64,000 bases of DNA from Dentipellis sp. KUC8613 (Eukaryota; Basidiomycota; Agaricomycetes; Russulales; Hericiaceae), in contig NSJX01000027.1 in the NCBI GenBank assembly GCA_002286715.1, positions 186,001-250,000 of the forward strand, written 5' to 3'. Numbering within the stretch: position 1 is the stretch's first letter; each line of letters begins with the position of its first letter. Shown piece by piece: positions 31,117 to 42,595 of this stretch. The notes below the pieces were generated by a model, which made no database searches, was not told the DNA's origin, and was given only the letters and a program-made list of their open reading frames with translations. The position numbers and the translations under genes were made by a program.

Positions 31117-33272
31117 CTACAGGGTATACTCGAACCGCGGATGGCGATCGCCCAACCTGGCCCTCTCCTCCCGCGAATCCCATCCACCGGGGCCCGTCCC
31201 GTCCCCGTGCTCCCGCAGCAGCCGCGCGACCGTCTCGCGCTTGATGCGGTTCTGGCGCCGCAGGTAGAGCACGATGGCGCCCGCCGCGACGCCGAGCGCG
31301 AGGATGAAGGACAGGTTCACGATCGACGCGTCGCGGAAGCGCGGCGGGCCGAGGAAGATCCACGTCGACACGATGCCTGCGGGCGTGGTCAGTTAGCTGC
31401 AGATACACACGACGCGCGAGATGCAAGACTGGAAGCGAGACTGACCTCCGAGGTTGGTGCTCATAAACGCCATCGCGACCGCGGTCGCGCGCCGATAATG
31501 CGGCTGCACGTTGTTCGCCTGCCACGTGCTCAAGCACGGCGGGATCGAGTACACGCCGATGATCTGCAGGAAGAGCGCGCCGTAGTTCGCGTGCTTGTTC
31601 GGCGTGGCGATGAAGATCGCGTAGCCGGCGAGCGCGATGAGCGCGCAGAAGATCGCCATCGCGCCGCGTTGTCTGTACCGGTCGGAGAAGTAGGCGGCAA
31701 CGATGCTGAAGACGAAGGAGCAGGCGTAGGGCGGGACCTGAGTAAGATGAAAGATGATCAAATCCATTTTCGGAGAATTGAATGAAAATGAATGTGACAT
31801 ACCGACAGCAATTGCGACTGCGTTGCAGAATGGCCCAGAGCATTGACGATCGTCGGGGTGCTATTCACAACTTCTATGAGAGACATGACCACACCGGCTA
31901 AAAGGCAGAACTTACAAATTCGCCAGACCAAAGAGCTGGTGAAAAAAAAAATTAGCACAAACACAAAATCACACTAAAAACCAGCCTCACCGTCAACCCA
32001 CTCGCAAACAGCGGCAGGCAATTCAACAGCACATGCGGGGCGTCCGTAAACGCGCTCGCGACCTCGCTCCAGCTAAACACCTCATGCTCCTCGTCGCCGC
32101 TCCAGTCGTCGGCCAGTGCGCGCGTGTACGCGACCCTTTCTTCGGGGTTGAGGAGCCACATCGTCGATGGGGCTGCGGGTATCAGGAAGAACGAGACGAT
32201 GCCGAACACGGTCGTAAACACGCCCTCCTGTTGAACGCAACAATCAATATGTCAGTATATATGCGCTTGTTTGAGATTTAGAGGGAAAGCGCGACGAACT
32301 AGAATAAATATCCACGCCCACCCCGAAAGCCCCCTCATACCATTCATATTTTGAATCGCAGCCGCAAGCAAGCCCGAGAACGCGCCCGCCAACGACGTGA
32401 CACTAAACATCATTGCAAAGCGCAGCTGCATCGCATGGCGCTTGTAGAACGACGACATATAGAGCACGATGCCGGGGAACAAACCGCCCTCCAGCGCGCC
32501 GAGGAAGAACCGGCACGCCAGGAGACCTCCGTACGACTTTACGGCACCTACGTCATCACACGATCGTAAGGGTTCACGCTCACATGTGCATATCAAATGC
32601 ATGCGTTACTGACCTTGACAGGCGCAAACCATGCCCCAAAGCGTGACCATGACCGGCAGCGTGATATTGGCCCCGAGCCGCTTCATGAGCAGGTTCATGG
32701 GGAGCTCGGCGACGATGTAGGGGACGCTGGTGGAGCCGATCGGTTTTTTGCTCCATGGAGGTATGGGAGGTCGTGCTTACTAGGTGATTGTCAGGGCCGT
32801 TGAATATTGGTGGTCCGTCATTTTGAGCTGTTTTTCAAGGCCGGCTATGCGCGCATTACCTATATTTCTGCATATGTATATTAGATGGAAGTCATTTCAA
32901 GACCGGATGAAGCACTTACGATCTGTCCTAAATAGACATCGTAGTTGTAAATCATCCCTCATGACTTTGAGGTAACGCAAGACTTACTAAAAATGACAAG
33001 AAGTCTACAATGGTCGATCAGAACATGCACAGGGTAACAAATCACGGCAACTCACAATACATGCCGACGAGCGGAACGATGAGCAAGTCCACCTTCAGCT
33101 GCGCCCTTCGCTCAACATGCTTGTCCACCACCCCAACCGACTCAGAGTCGGAGTCCAGGTGCGTCATATGCTTCTCCTGCATGCCCAAGTCCGAGTCCTC
33201 ACGCGACCGCAGCTTGTTGCTCTGCTTCGAGAGCGAGTCGGGCGGGTCGGACGGCGAGGTTGTGCGGGACAT
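31117..33272 (-). CDS. MFS transporter, Dal5/allantoate permease-like, rich in microexons
   Basis: Predicted symporter of the same broad family as the gene at 18679-20925. Eleven exons: 33272-33056, 33004-32988, 32927-32920, 32867-32781, 32726-32614, 32547-32300, 32227-31991, 31935-31916, 31860-31803, 31737-31446 and 31376-31117; 518 residues, all phases consistent. Landmarks are FLSFLDRSNIGNARIAGLEK after TM1, ACRFFLGALEGGLFPG, FFLIPAAPSTMWLLNPEER before the central loop, and ANNVQPHYRRATAVAMAF in the C-terminal half. The sequence encoding FLSFLDRS is split over consecutive 17-nt and 8-nt exons; a 20-nt exon occurs later. The N-terminal 50 residues are a hydrophilic Ser/Asp-rich cytosolic tail. 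The substrate cannot be told from sequence. Confidence 0.9.
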
Positions 33273-34395
33273 GATCGCGGCGGGAGGAAGAGGGTTGTGC
33301 GGGACAAAGACGGAAAACGCGGGGCAGTTATGGGATTCATAGAGTGAATATTTGCACTTCCTGATGGCAGGCGCACCCGGCGTTCAAGCAGAAAAGACAT
33401 CGCTAGATCTGTCACGTTCGGCGCATGGCCGGACATATTCGGGCTTCCGCTCTCGTCCTCGACGCCCCCAACTTGGCTACCATGTCAGGCCTGCGGCGCG
33501 CGCGCTCTCACCCCACGCTGCAGTCCACGCCCGCGGAAACGCCATCTCAGTCTGTGGCAGCGCGGAATCAATCATGCTGCTGCAAAGGGAAGTCAGCGGA
33601 CCGCGTTCCCCAGACAGAATGGAGTTTGGAGATGATCACCTCGCGCAAACTCTAGTGGCTTCTCATGTCACCCGATCCACCGCAAGGCCTGCCCCCCTGG
33701 TATCGACCGCCTTTGGCAACTCCGTCGAGCGCGGGGTCCATGTTATATGGATTCGTTGTAGAAGACATGCAGGATATACCATCACACGGACAGTTCAGAC
33801 AAGCGTGGTGGGATTCAAAGCGTCGACGCGATGTGGCCACGTCGGACAACGCGAGTAATGCGGGCGGGCCGAGGTGTCGACACGTTCGGGTATTCAGTCC
33901 GGCCGACCGGGGCCCCGCCGGACTTATGTTTTCGATCGTGGCAATTTGCGTGCCAAGCGCTCGTCAGGCACCTTTCTCCAGGAAACATGGCCACCGAAAT
34001 CGATGTTCCAAAAACTGCATTGCGTCCTCGAGCGACGAGCCGTGGTCACTTACGCACGTTTTTCTTCTATGCAGTCTTTGCCTTTCACTTTTACAGCATG
34101 CGAAGATCGTTAAGTACGTCAATCAACTGGCCTATAGAACAGAGACCGCTAGGTAGGAAGACGAGTATACCTCGACAGCTTGCGCGCGGATCCTTCGAGG
34201 ATAAGACCACCGTTACGACTGCCCGCCCTGCACCTTCAGAGTATCCGGCATTCTTGAAGCTTAAAGGTTATGTCACTGGCGCTTTCATTCAGTACGGCAG
34301 ACTTCGGTCTGCGGTATATATAAGAATAGACGGCCTATTCTTTATACACCTTTCAGACTCTCTTCAATTTCCCTCATCACAGGTGACTGCCCGAA
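33273..34395. other. Divergent promoter region (MFS transporter / TauD dioxygenase)
   Basis: About 1.1 kb between two divergent starts. It contains a clear TATA element for the plus-strand gene. Open frames on the plus strand (33352-33858, 33831-34406) overlap one another and show no family motif. Nothing else was recognised. Confidence 0.5.
34315..34322 (+). promoter_or_regulatory. TATA box of the TauD-like dioxygenase gene
   Basis: Tatatata located about 75 bp before the ATG at 34396. Distance and sequence fit a strong core promoter of an inducible gene. Confidence 0.6.
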
Positions 34396-35872
34396 ATGAC
34401 CTCTGAGTTCACCGAGACTGCCGTCCAAACCACAGAAGATGTTACCAATGGCATCACTAGCCTGAAGCTGACTTCAGAGAAGCCCGTCGATAGTTCAGAG
34501 GATGTACGTCTTTAATAACCATCCACAATCATATTCTGACTCTCATCTGAATTATGCAAAATAGAGCGGCCCAGCATACCCTTTCTACTATCCCTACTTC
34601 GACCCGCAAGAAAAACATCCACCTACCGAGCTTTTCGAATTCACAGACCCCGGTCTACGAGCAGACCCCACAAAACCACATCTACTCTCCGAGGGTGTCA
34701 CAGCCAAAATGATCAGCCCATACATCGGTACCGAACTGCGTGGCGTGCAGCTTTCCCAACTGAGCAAAGAAGGCCTCGACGAGCTCGCCCTCTTCACTGC
34801 CGAGCGCAAACTGGTCATATTCCGCGACCAAGACTTCAAAGACATCAGCACCCCGCGCCAGATTGAAATCGCGCGCCACTTCGGGCCTCTACAGAGCAAC
34901 CCTACGTCTGGAAACGTGAAAGGGTACCCTGAGTTCCACATTGGTTCGTCTATCTAATACTACTATGTTCCCCCCGGTACGCACCGTCCGTTGAGGGATA
35001 TTTCTAAATCAACCCCCGCATGCAGTATACCGTGACGCGCAGCTCAACCGCCGAGACTACCTCAACAACAGCCGCGCCAACCACACCTACTGGCACTCCG
35101 ACGGTGTACGGCACTTCCCCCCCAACATCCCTCCTCTAACCCTCACTAACACACCACAAATCTCTCCTCACAGTCCTACGAACTGCAACCCCCCGGCACC
35201 ACGATCTTCTTCATCCTCGAGCAGCCCCAAACCGGCGGGGACACCATCTTCGCATCTCAAGTTGAGGCGTACAACCGGCTGTCCCCCGCGTTCCGGAAGC
35301 GCCTCGAGGGCCTGCGCGCGGTGCACTCGTCTGTGCCACATGAACTGTTTGCGCGCTCGCGGAAACGCGGGGCGACGCTGCGGCGCGAGAATCTCGAAAC
35401 CGAGGTGAGCGGTGCACTATCCCAGATCCCAGATCCCAGAACCTCCATTCACCTCCCGCACCCTGCAAACCCCCGTCCGGTCTGCCGCCGCAGCACCCGC
35501 TCGTCCGCCAGCACCCCGTCACCGGCGAGAAAGCGCTCTTCCTCAACCCCGCCTTCACGAGACGCATCGTGGGGTTCAAAGCCGAGGAATCGGAGCACCT
35601 CCTCCGCTTCCTGCTCGACCACATCACCACGGGCGCCGATTTCCACGTCCGCGCGGCGTACGAGCCGGGGACTGTTGTCGTTTGGGTGCGTCTGCGTCTT
35701 CTTCATTGCATCTACTGCAAGGGAACAGGAGGTTCAGCGTTGATGAATATTAATGTTATCTGCGCAGGACAATCGTGTGACTATGCATACGGCGACGCCG
35801 GATTATGATAATGGTGCGAGGCGGCATGCGGCGAGGCTGACGCCGCAGGCGGAGGTTCCTATCCCCGCTTGA
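34396..35872 (+). CDS. TauD/TfdA-family Fe(II)/2-oxoglutarate dioxygenase
   Basis: Non-haem iron dioxygenase; fungal relatives oxidise taurine, other sulfonates or related acids to release sulfite or modify a carboxylate. Six exons: 34396-34503, 34565-34943, 35026-35105, 35174-35404, 35494-35685 and 35768-35872; 364 residues. The iron-binding facial triad is visible as HSD (His186, Asp188) in NHTYWHSDG and the distal His337 in VTMHTATPDY; Arg353 is in place to bind 2-oxoglutarate. GTELRGVQLSQLS and VIFRDQDF are typical N-terminal strands. No targeting signal is seen. The exon 3 donor was placed at 35106 because only that choice keeps phase. Neighbours are an MFS transporter (divergent) and a P450 (convergent), which may suggest catabolic or detoxifying use. 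Confidence 0.93.
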
Positions 35873-36075
35873 CGGGGTAGGAAGGAGTGTGTGAGGACCC
35901 ACTTGTACCGTTGAGTCGTACTTCTTGAACGTGAGCGAAAACCGATCTAGGGACTTCGCAAGGACAGACGGAAGCAAGCATTATTGAATGAATCATCATC
36001 TATAATACTGTCCACATACAGCACCAATGCGCGACTACTCGAATATGCACTCTATTTTACAGAGCAGTAGACCAT

Positions 36076-38520
36076 CTAAGGATTGACGGGACGTATCAGA
36101 ATCGGCATCTGCGGCCCCTTCTCCGTCTCCGACGCCAAATACGGGCGCCCCACAATCATCGTCTTGCGAACAATCTGGTCCTCCGGGACGGCAAAGTCAA
36201 ACGCGAACGTCCGGATGAGGGTGAACAGGACCGCCTTTGCCCTTCCAAGTCGCGGCACCAAGTCAGCAATCGCACCGGAGGCACAAGACAGGACGAGATG
36301 CCTTACTCGAGAAGCGCGAAGCGGTATCCGATGCATGCGTGCGGGCCGGTGATGAAGGACATGAGGTTGTTGTATACGCCAGGAATGGACTTCGCGGCCC
36401 CAGGAATATTCTCCCAGCGTTCCGGACTGCACACACCCCATATGAGCACAAAACACGATAAACGTGGAGAAACGAACGCACATAAACTCAAGCGCATCCT
36501 CGCCCCATATCTCTTTCGAGAGGTGCACCTCCCGCAGGGCCACCAAGATCGCATCGCCTTTGTTCAACCTGCAGCCCCAAGGACATGAGCATGGGGTGAT
36601 CACGACCCGCACTTCGCTTGCCCCCCCAAAAACTCACCTAATCTCCCTCCTGGTCTTGCCAAACCGATCGACATACTCGCTGTCCACAGGGATCACGCAG
36701 TCCTTGACGGCGACCCTCTCCGACTCGGCGACCGGACTGTGCACACGCATGCTTTCGCGCAGGACCGCATCGAGGTACGGCATCGCGTTCAGCTGCTCCA
36801 TCGAGGGCGTGTCGCTTGGGAAGGAGCTGACTTCCGCACGGAGTTTGTCCTGGGCGGTTGCGTTGCGGCAGAGGAGGAGGAGGGTCCATGATAGCGCCGT
36901 GCTGCAAAAATGAGCATATAATAAGCAAGCGTCAACGAGTTCTCAGGGCGGGCATGCATGCCTCGTGGTCTCATGCCCCGCAAATATAAACGTAGGTATT
37001 TCTGTGTCGCTCCGTCAGCTTGTGTTTCCTGCACCACCTAGATCTTGAAAGAACCCACGAGAGACGAGATCCTCATCGCTCAGCCTCGCATCCTCCGCCA
37101 CATCATTCGCAAGGTTAGCCTTGATCAGAAGACTCATGAGATCCCGCCCTTCAATGCTGCTCTTCCTGAGGCTGCCCTTCTCCGCGCTGCTCATACCCGC
37201 AAGCACCGCCGCTTTCCTCTCAGCGACAATCTGCCCCCCAACGCGGTGCAGGATGGCGCGCGACCTCGCCAATTCACGAGCGCGCTTCGTGGGCTGAATG
37301 ACAACGATGACGTGAGAAAAACATAATGCCTGAGACTTGAGCTTCGGACGCGAGTTAGGGCACTCACGATGAGACGCGCGGGAGGGAAGACGAGCGGGAT
37401 GAGGAAGCTCAGAGAGTTCGAGTCGAAGAACATCATCGTCCGCACCGCCTCGTGCAGCTCACTGTGCTGCCCACCACCAGCGGCGAGCGAGTCAAACGAG
37501 TAGTTGAACCCTGAGGTCGCATCATACATCCATCATCAAGAATTCGAAGCTGCATATGCAATCTATCGAAAGTGCTCACCCACCAACCCGATCATGTCAA
37601 GTGCAGCGCGGCCCAGCCAGTCGAAGATATCGACCTGCGTTTGCCTGTCGCCCGGAGGCGCGTTGGAGCATTTTGACAGCAAGATGTCTCGGAGCTTATG
37701 TCTGAGATGAACAAGCGTCCCAGAAAAGAGCATGACGACGGACGGCTGACCTCAATTGACTTATCCCAAACGAGGGGGGTAAGTTCGCGAGTTTGCTGCA
37801 CGCCAAAGGCTGGACTCTAATGCACACGGTAAACACGATATCCTCGTAGTGCAGGGACAGGCATCGCGTACCAGGATTCTGCGCTAGATCGATAATATTC
37901 AGCACGAGGGCGTGAAGGCAGCATGATTGAAGGAAACGGACCTGCTTCTTGTGCTGGGCACCTGGAGACACCAACCATAGTAACAAAAAAGGACTTGATC
38001 GTGGGTGATGAAGGTACCGACCTTCGACTGCTAACAAACCTGCGAGGAAGGTTAGCAGGGCTCAACGTATAAAACGCTGAGTAGAACCCACCTTGCCCGA
38101 CAAGCTCGCCCAAAGCAAAGTGCACCTCATCAGTCTTGTGAAACTCCATCGAATGAGTCAAAATATGATTGATAGCTTTGAGGTCGACTGTGAGTAGCTT
38201 ATCCATCTGCAAATGACCATTCACCAAAAATGATTCGCGAGAAAAAAGTGAGGTGCATCTACATTGAAGAACGAGTGGTACTTGAAAGTAGGTCCATATT
38301 CCCTGATCCATCTCAGGTATTCTTCCGGCACATCGCTCTCAAAGACGCCTTTGACGCTGCCCGTGAGCCAGCTAAGGGACTTGGGGCCTCTCAAATCTCG
38401 GAGCGGGGAATTTGACGCTCTGCGGAAGCTGCGGAAGACGCCGGAGAGGCTGTAAGCTGTCAAGGAAAGAAGCACGACTGCGATTGAGCCTGCAATCGCC
38501 TGCGAAGACTCGGAATTCAT
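36076..38520 (-). CDS. Cytochrome P450 monooxygenase
   Basis: Microsomal haem-thiolate monooxygenase; substrate unknown. Fourteen exons: 38520-38263, 38206-38092, 38039-38022, 37961-37942, 37883-37872, 37816-37751, 37694-37580, 37510-37368, 37293-37059, 37001-36962, 36901-36638, 36568-36482, 36426-36307 and 36241-36076; 552 residues. The N-terminal anchor helix is at about residues 9-27. QHKKQRRILSPAFG, the I-helix AGHETTS, the K-helix ESMR (ExxR), PERW and the haem loop [13 protein letters not shown] (Cys ligand) are all present. Exons 3-5 are microexons of 18, 20 and 12 nt. The intron at 36961-36902 has a GC donor inside the AGHETTS codons. A TATA box lies about 50 bp upstream. Confidence 0.94.
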
Positions 38521-38986
38521 GTCGAAAGAAGTTTCGGGCTTCAGGGGATCCCTAGTGCACGACTCGGACAGTATATATAGGATGGAAGAATTTCGAATTC
38601 AACTCGATCGCAATACGCAGTGCGCATATCACTGCGTAGATCATTGCGATGAGTGTGAATGCAAGGCAACAATCGGGCATCGCGGCAATCGTTGTCGGAG
38701 GAAAGAAGTGGTGGCCAATCCAGAGCTGCCCTTGAACAGGGGCCTCAGGGCGATGATCAAGATCGTCGGTTCACTACACACTGCAGCTTAGTAGTAGTGA
38801 GTGAGCAGCACGTCAGGTAGTCACAATAACTCAGCGTTACCTTGGACACGTATAACAGCTCCTTGGGGCTGCACAATACAGGGTCTTCAAAGAGAGAATA
38901 GACGAGTACGACTTGCCATCTCAGCTTGTTAGAAATGACGGTGGTTATCTTACAGCGAATCACGGGTTGAGTTCAAATATATGATT
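38521..38986. other. P450 promoter and 3' flank of the PEX39-like gene
   Basis: About 470 bp between two minus-strand genes, with a TATA element close to the P450 start. No other gene is seen. Confidence 0.5.
38571..38580 (-). promoter_or_regulatory. TATA box of the P450 gene
   Basis: On the minus strand the sequence reads ctatatatac, about 50 bp upstream of the ATG at 38520; consistent with a strong inducible promoter. Confidence 0.6.
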
Positions 38987-39662
38987 TCAATCGCTGTTGG
39001 CTGATGATGCTAATTCCCAAGGTTTCTTTCTCGGCTGCTCTTTCGCCTCGGATGGAGCTGCCGTCTGTCAGGAAGACGTTCAGCTCATGAACAACGACAT
39101 AAAGGGGGAAAGGAGCAACATTCAACGCATCCGGAATCTTCTTATTATTGGGTATCTCGTCCGTCTTTCCCTGCTCAATGAGCTCCTTCAATTGCGCAAA
39201 TGTGAGATGCTGGGGTTCCTCCTCTGTCACGATTTGCGCAGCTTCAGCCTGCGGGGGAGGCAGTGACTCTTGAGAGAACATTAGCAGTCCAGAAAGCATT
39301 ACACGAAATGATGACTTACGTTCTGCGACCCTTGCATCTGTTTCAGACACATCGTATCCCGTTACGCTGCACACCGGTGTTGAGCATCGTACGGCATCCC
39401 AGTTTGATATGACCTACCGCTTGAAATAGAAAAGCTTTGCGCGCCTCAGTATATCCTCGTCACTTTCGCCTTCTGCTCTGCTCAAGGTCCCACTCGACAA
39501 TATGCTCGAGAGACCTTGCTTGGGAGTTTAATACGCACGTCAGCGTACCTACAAGGAGGGTAAGTTCATACTGACCTGGAAGACTTCATCAGAGCCGAAT
39601 GGGTATTCGGCGTACAGCTTGGCAGGGTCCGCCAGGTGGGTTGCGTCAGAGATCGTCGCCAT
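38987..39662 (-). CDS. PEX39: PEX39-like (DUF5572) small peroxisomal import factor
   Basis: Five exons, 39662-39576, 39518-39418, 39366-39320, 39268-39120 and 39064-38987, give 153 residues. The middle has LTFAQLKELIEQGKTDEIPN, the helix-plus-PGI-like segment shared by Pex39 (yeast YJR012C, human C6orf226) and distantly by the Pex14 N-terminus. The C-terminal end carries PRKKPWELASS, including the KPWE motif that I recall as shared by Pex39 and Pex13 and used for binding the Pex7/PTS2 cargo complex. The N-terminal part (ATHLADPAKLYAEYPFGSDE) is short and acidic. No membrane helix is seen. It is divergent from the ArfGAP gene, 318 bp away. The family call rests on these two motifs and on the size. 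Confidence 0.7.
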
Positions 39663-39980
39663 GCCTCAAACGGACTGTCTAGGTAGAGTTACACGCAACA
39701 CTGCGTCTGGAGGTAACGCGCACCCAGCTGTAATAGAGCAGTATCGTTGAGAGTAAAGAGAGTGGTACGGACGTCCAACTCGGAAGAGCGGGACAAGAGG
39801 TGCCCGACGCGACTCGGAGGCTGTTCCCACAATAATAATAATATTATCCGAGCCGAATCTCCATTCGTCCGAGCCTCCGTCTCCTCTGCCGCGCTTCTCC
39901 TTCAAGTCATCTCGCCAATTCTCTCTCATCTTTCCCTCTAATCGTATTCGGAACTCTGCCCTTTATCTTGTAAAATCGCC
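39663..39980. other. Divergent promoter region (PEX39-like / ArfGAP)
   Basis: Short shared promoter of 318 bp. It contains an AT-rich aataataataatattat stretch near 39830-39850; no clear TATA box at the usual distance. Confidence 0.45.
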
Positions 39981-41951
39981 ATGTCTTCAGGTGTGAACAA
40001 GATTACTGCCGAACGTAATCAGAAAGCAGTGGTGGAGTTGGCGACCAAGCCAGGTAACGGTAAGCCAAGCACTCCCTAGATAGTCAAATCATCGGCTTGA
40101 ATTCGATGAATTGGGATGTCGGTAACACATTTCCAAGACAATATGTTCATTCGCTGCTCTTGCTATCTACGCAACCATCTCTTGTTTCCGTACTAACGCC
40201 TCTGCACTCTTCCTAGACATCTGTGCCGACTGCAAGACAAGGCATCCACGATGGGCATCATATAATCTCGGGATATTCATCTGGTTTGTGATGATGTCTC
40301 AACGTCTGTATACTATCCACTCTCAGACCGATCCCTTGAAGCGTGAACTGTGCCAGCATTCACCGGAAGATCGGGACGCACATTTCCAAAGTGTACGTCC
40401 GCTCAGTGCGCCTCTTGCTTGCCCGGACCACTCACAACTATTGCAGGAAGAGCCTGACGCTTGACACATGGACCAAGGAACAAGTCGAAGTTGGTGCATC
40501 GCTCACGTTTCCTCGTATCGATCCTACCTGCTGAGAAGCCGTGTCCAGGTTATGCGGCAGAATGGCAACATCGTGTCCAATCAACGCTACAACCCAGACG
40601 AGGTACGCAACCCACCGCCTACCAATATGGTCGATGCCGAGCGAGATAGCGAATTGGAGAAGTTCATACGAGGTTAGCCTGGCCTCCCCGTGGATACATC
40701 GATATAGATGACATGGGCATCACAGACAAGTATGAATTCAAGAAATTCATGTCGCGTTCGGCTATCGTAGCCCAACATCTGGGTCCCTCGCGCTCTGCAT
40801 CTTTGGGCAAATTGGCCGCACCACCACGGTCGCAGACGGCGCCCATACCACCCGCCCAACTGCCGACTACACAAGCCCTTCCGCCCATGCCGACGGGCAC
40901 CCCCGCAGCCAACCTGCCATCAATTGCATCTCGAGCCACCCCCTCCCGCACAGTCTCGCAACCGCTTGGAGCGAACGCCTTCCAAACTCAACCCGCAGCC
41001 CAGCCACCGCTGCAGTACCAGCAGCAGCCGCAGCTTCAGCAGCAGTCACAATTTCAGCCGCAGCCACAGTTTCAGCAGCAGCCGCAACTCCAGTCTCAGC
41101 AGACACAACAGAGTTTTAGCCAGCCGACGGGCGGCGTCTGGAATGACCTCCTTGCGCTGCAGACGCCGAATCAGAACTCTTCATTACCCTTACAATACCA
41201 GCCCACCAACAACCTTACATCGCGAAATCCATTCCCTATGGCCGGCACATCCCCCGGGCAGTTTAGTTCGACGCTGAGCACAAATCCAGGCGCCCCGACA
41301 GGCTTCCAATCGTCGATGGGAAACACCCAGCTGGGATCATCGCCCTTCCAATCGCAGATGCAGTCACAATTCCAGTCACCATCGCCCCAACCCCAAATGC
41401 AGATGCAGCAGCCAATGCAAATGCAGCAACCGATGCAGACGCAGCCGCAAATGCAAATGCAGATGCAGACCGGCAGCTTCGGTGCACAGACAGCATTCTC
41501 ACCGACAGCGATGGGCGCGGCCGGGAATCCATTCGGCCAGACGGCCGCCTCGCAATTCCAGCAGCAGCCCTCCATACCCCAGCGCTCCTTTACGACGCCC
41601 TCGCAGTTCCAGCCCCAGCAGACCGGCTTCGCGCCTCAGCAACAACCGCAGCAGCCCCAATTCACCGCGCAACCGCAGGGAAACCCATTCTTCAACAGCG
41701 GCGTACAGCAACAGCAGCAGAACCTGCTGTCGCAGCCGCAGATGCCGTACCAGACGACACCATCACCGTCACCATTCGCTGGGGTCGGAATGCAGTATCA
41801 GCAGCAGCCACAGCCGATGTTTACGGGCCAGGCGCAGGCGCAGCCGATGCAAGGGCAGGGCTCGAACCCGTTTACGAGCTGGATGCAGCAGTCGGGGCCG
41901 CAAGGTGGCAGTGGCTATCAGGGTGCAGGCGGCCCCTGGGGCACGATGTAG
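39981..41951 (+). CDS. ArfGAP-domain protein with Q/M-rich tail (SMAP/Age2-like)
   Basis: GTPase-activating protein for Arf, acting in vesicle traffic from the trans-Golgi and endosomes. Six exons: 39981-40059, 40217-40283, 40342-40392, 40447-40489, 40549-40672 and 40726-41951; 529 residues. The zinc finger CADC-x16-CVNC is followed by ASIHRKIGTHISKVKSLTL, with the catalytic arginine finger (HRKIG) and the SLTLDTW core. SNQRYNPDE, NPPPTNM and DKYEFKKFMS complete the SMAP-type ArfGAP domain within about 135 residues. The last 390 residues are low complexity, rich in Gln, Met, Pro and Phe, with CAG/CAA runs at 41000-41110 and 41390-41470. NPF-like triplets (NPFGQ, NPFFN, NPFTS) could bind EH-domain endocytic proteins. 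The donor at 40283 joins the two halves of the zinc finger. Confidence 0.93.
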
Positions 41952-42595
41952 CGTCCAGCGTGCGCGCGCATTGATGCGGACGGTTTGGTGTGTGGCGAAG
42001 TGGAGCGTGGATCTCAGACTATCATTGACACATTCCCTGTGCACGTATGTTATGTTACATGTAGGTCGCTCGAATACCCGGATCTCGGAGTACTTAATAC
42101 CGCTTTTTCCTCGCTTTTGCTTTGCTTTGTTCGTGCGCTTGCTTTTGGTACATGAGGCGGGTGAGACAGGAGTAGGCAGGCTGCTTTTGTCTGTCCACTC
42201 GTCCACGCGATGCGCTTATTGGGCTGGGCAGTGGCAGCCTCGCCAGTGGTCGTGCCTCGCGAATGCTATGACCGCGATCCATGATTCGCTCGCCTGGAGT
42301 TTCAAAAGGATTCACTCGATACTTACGGCAGTCCCCATCCTTGTCGCGTAAGTACCAAACAATAAGAAACTCACAAAGGGCCTTGTTCTTTGTTCGGAGT
42401 GGCACCTTCCCTGAATGGCAGCACCTCTCGTCCACATTGACCTCGCACCATATAAAGTCCATGTCGACTCTCGCCTTTCCCCAGCTCGAGCGATACCCGG
42501 GACTGGCTCCCACCCTCATCCTCATCCTCACTCTCACTCCCGCATCCTCACCCTCGCGTCCCCACCCCCACTCATAATCTGACCCTCGTAGACCG
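41952..42595. other. Intergenic: 3' flank of ArfGAP gene and promoter of 42596 gene
   Basis: About 640 bp. A TATA-like element and a CT-rich tract (42505-42585) precede the next start. No other gene was recognised. Confidence 0.5.
42451..42457 (+). promoter_or_regulatory. Probable TATA box of the 42596 gene
   Basis: Tataaag about 140 bp upstream of the ATG at 42596, followed by a CT-rich tract. Confidence 0.4.
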
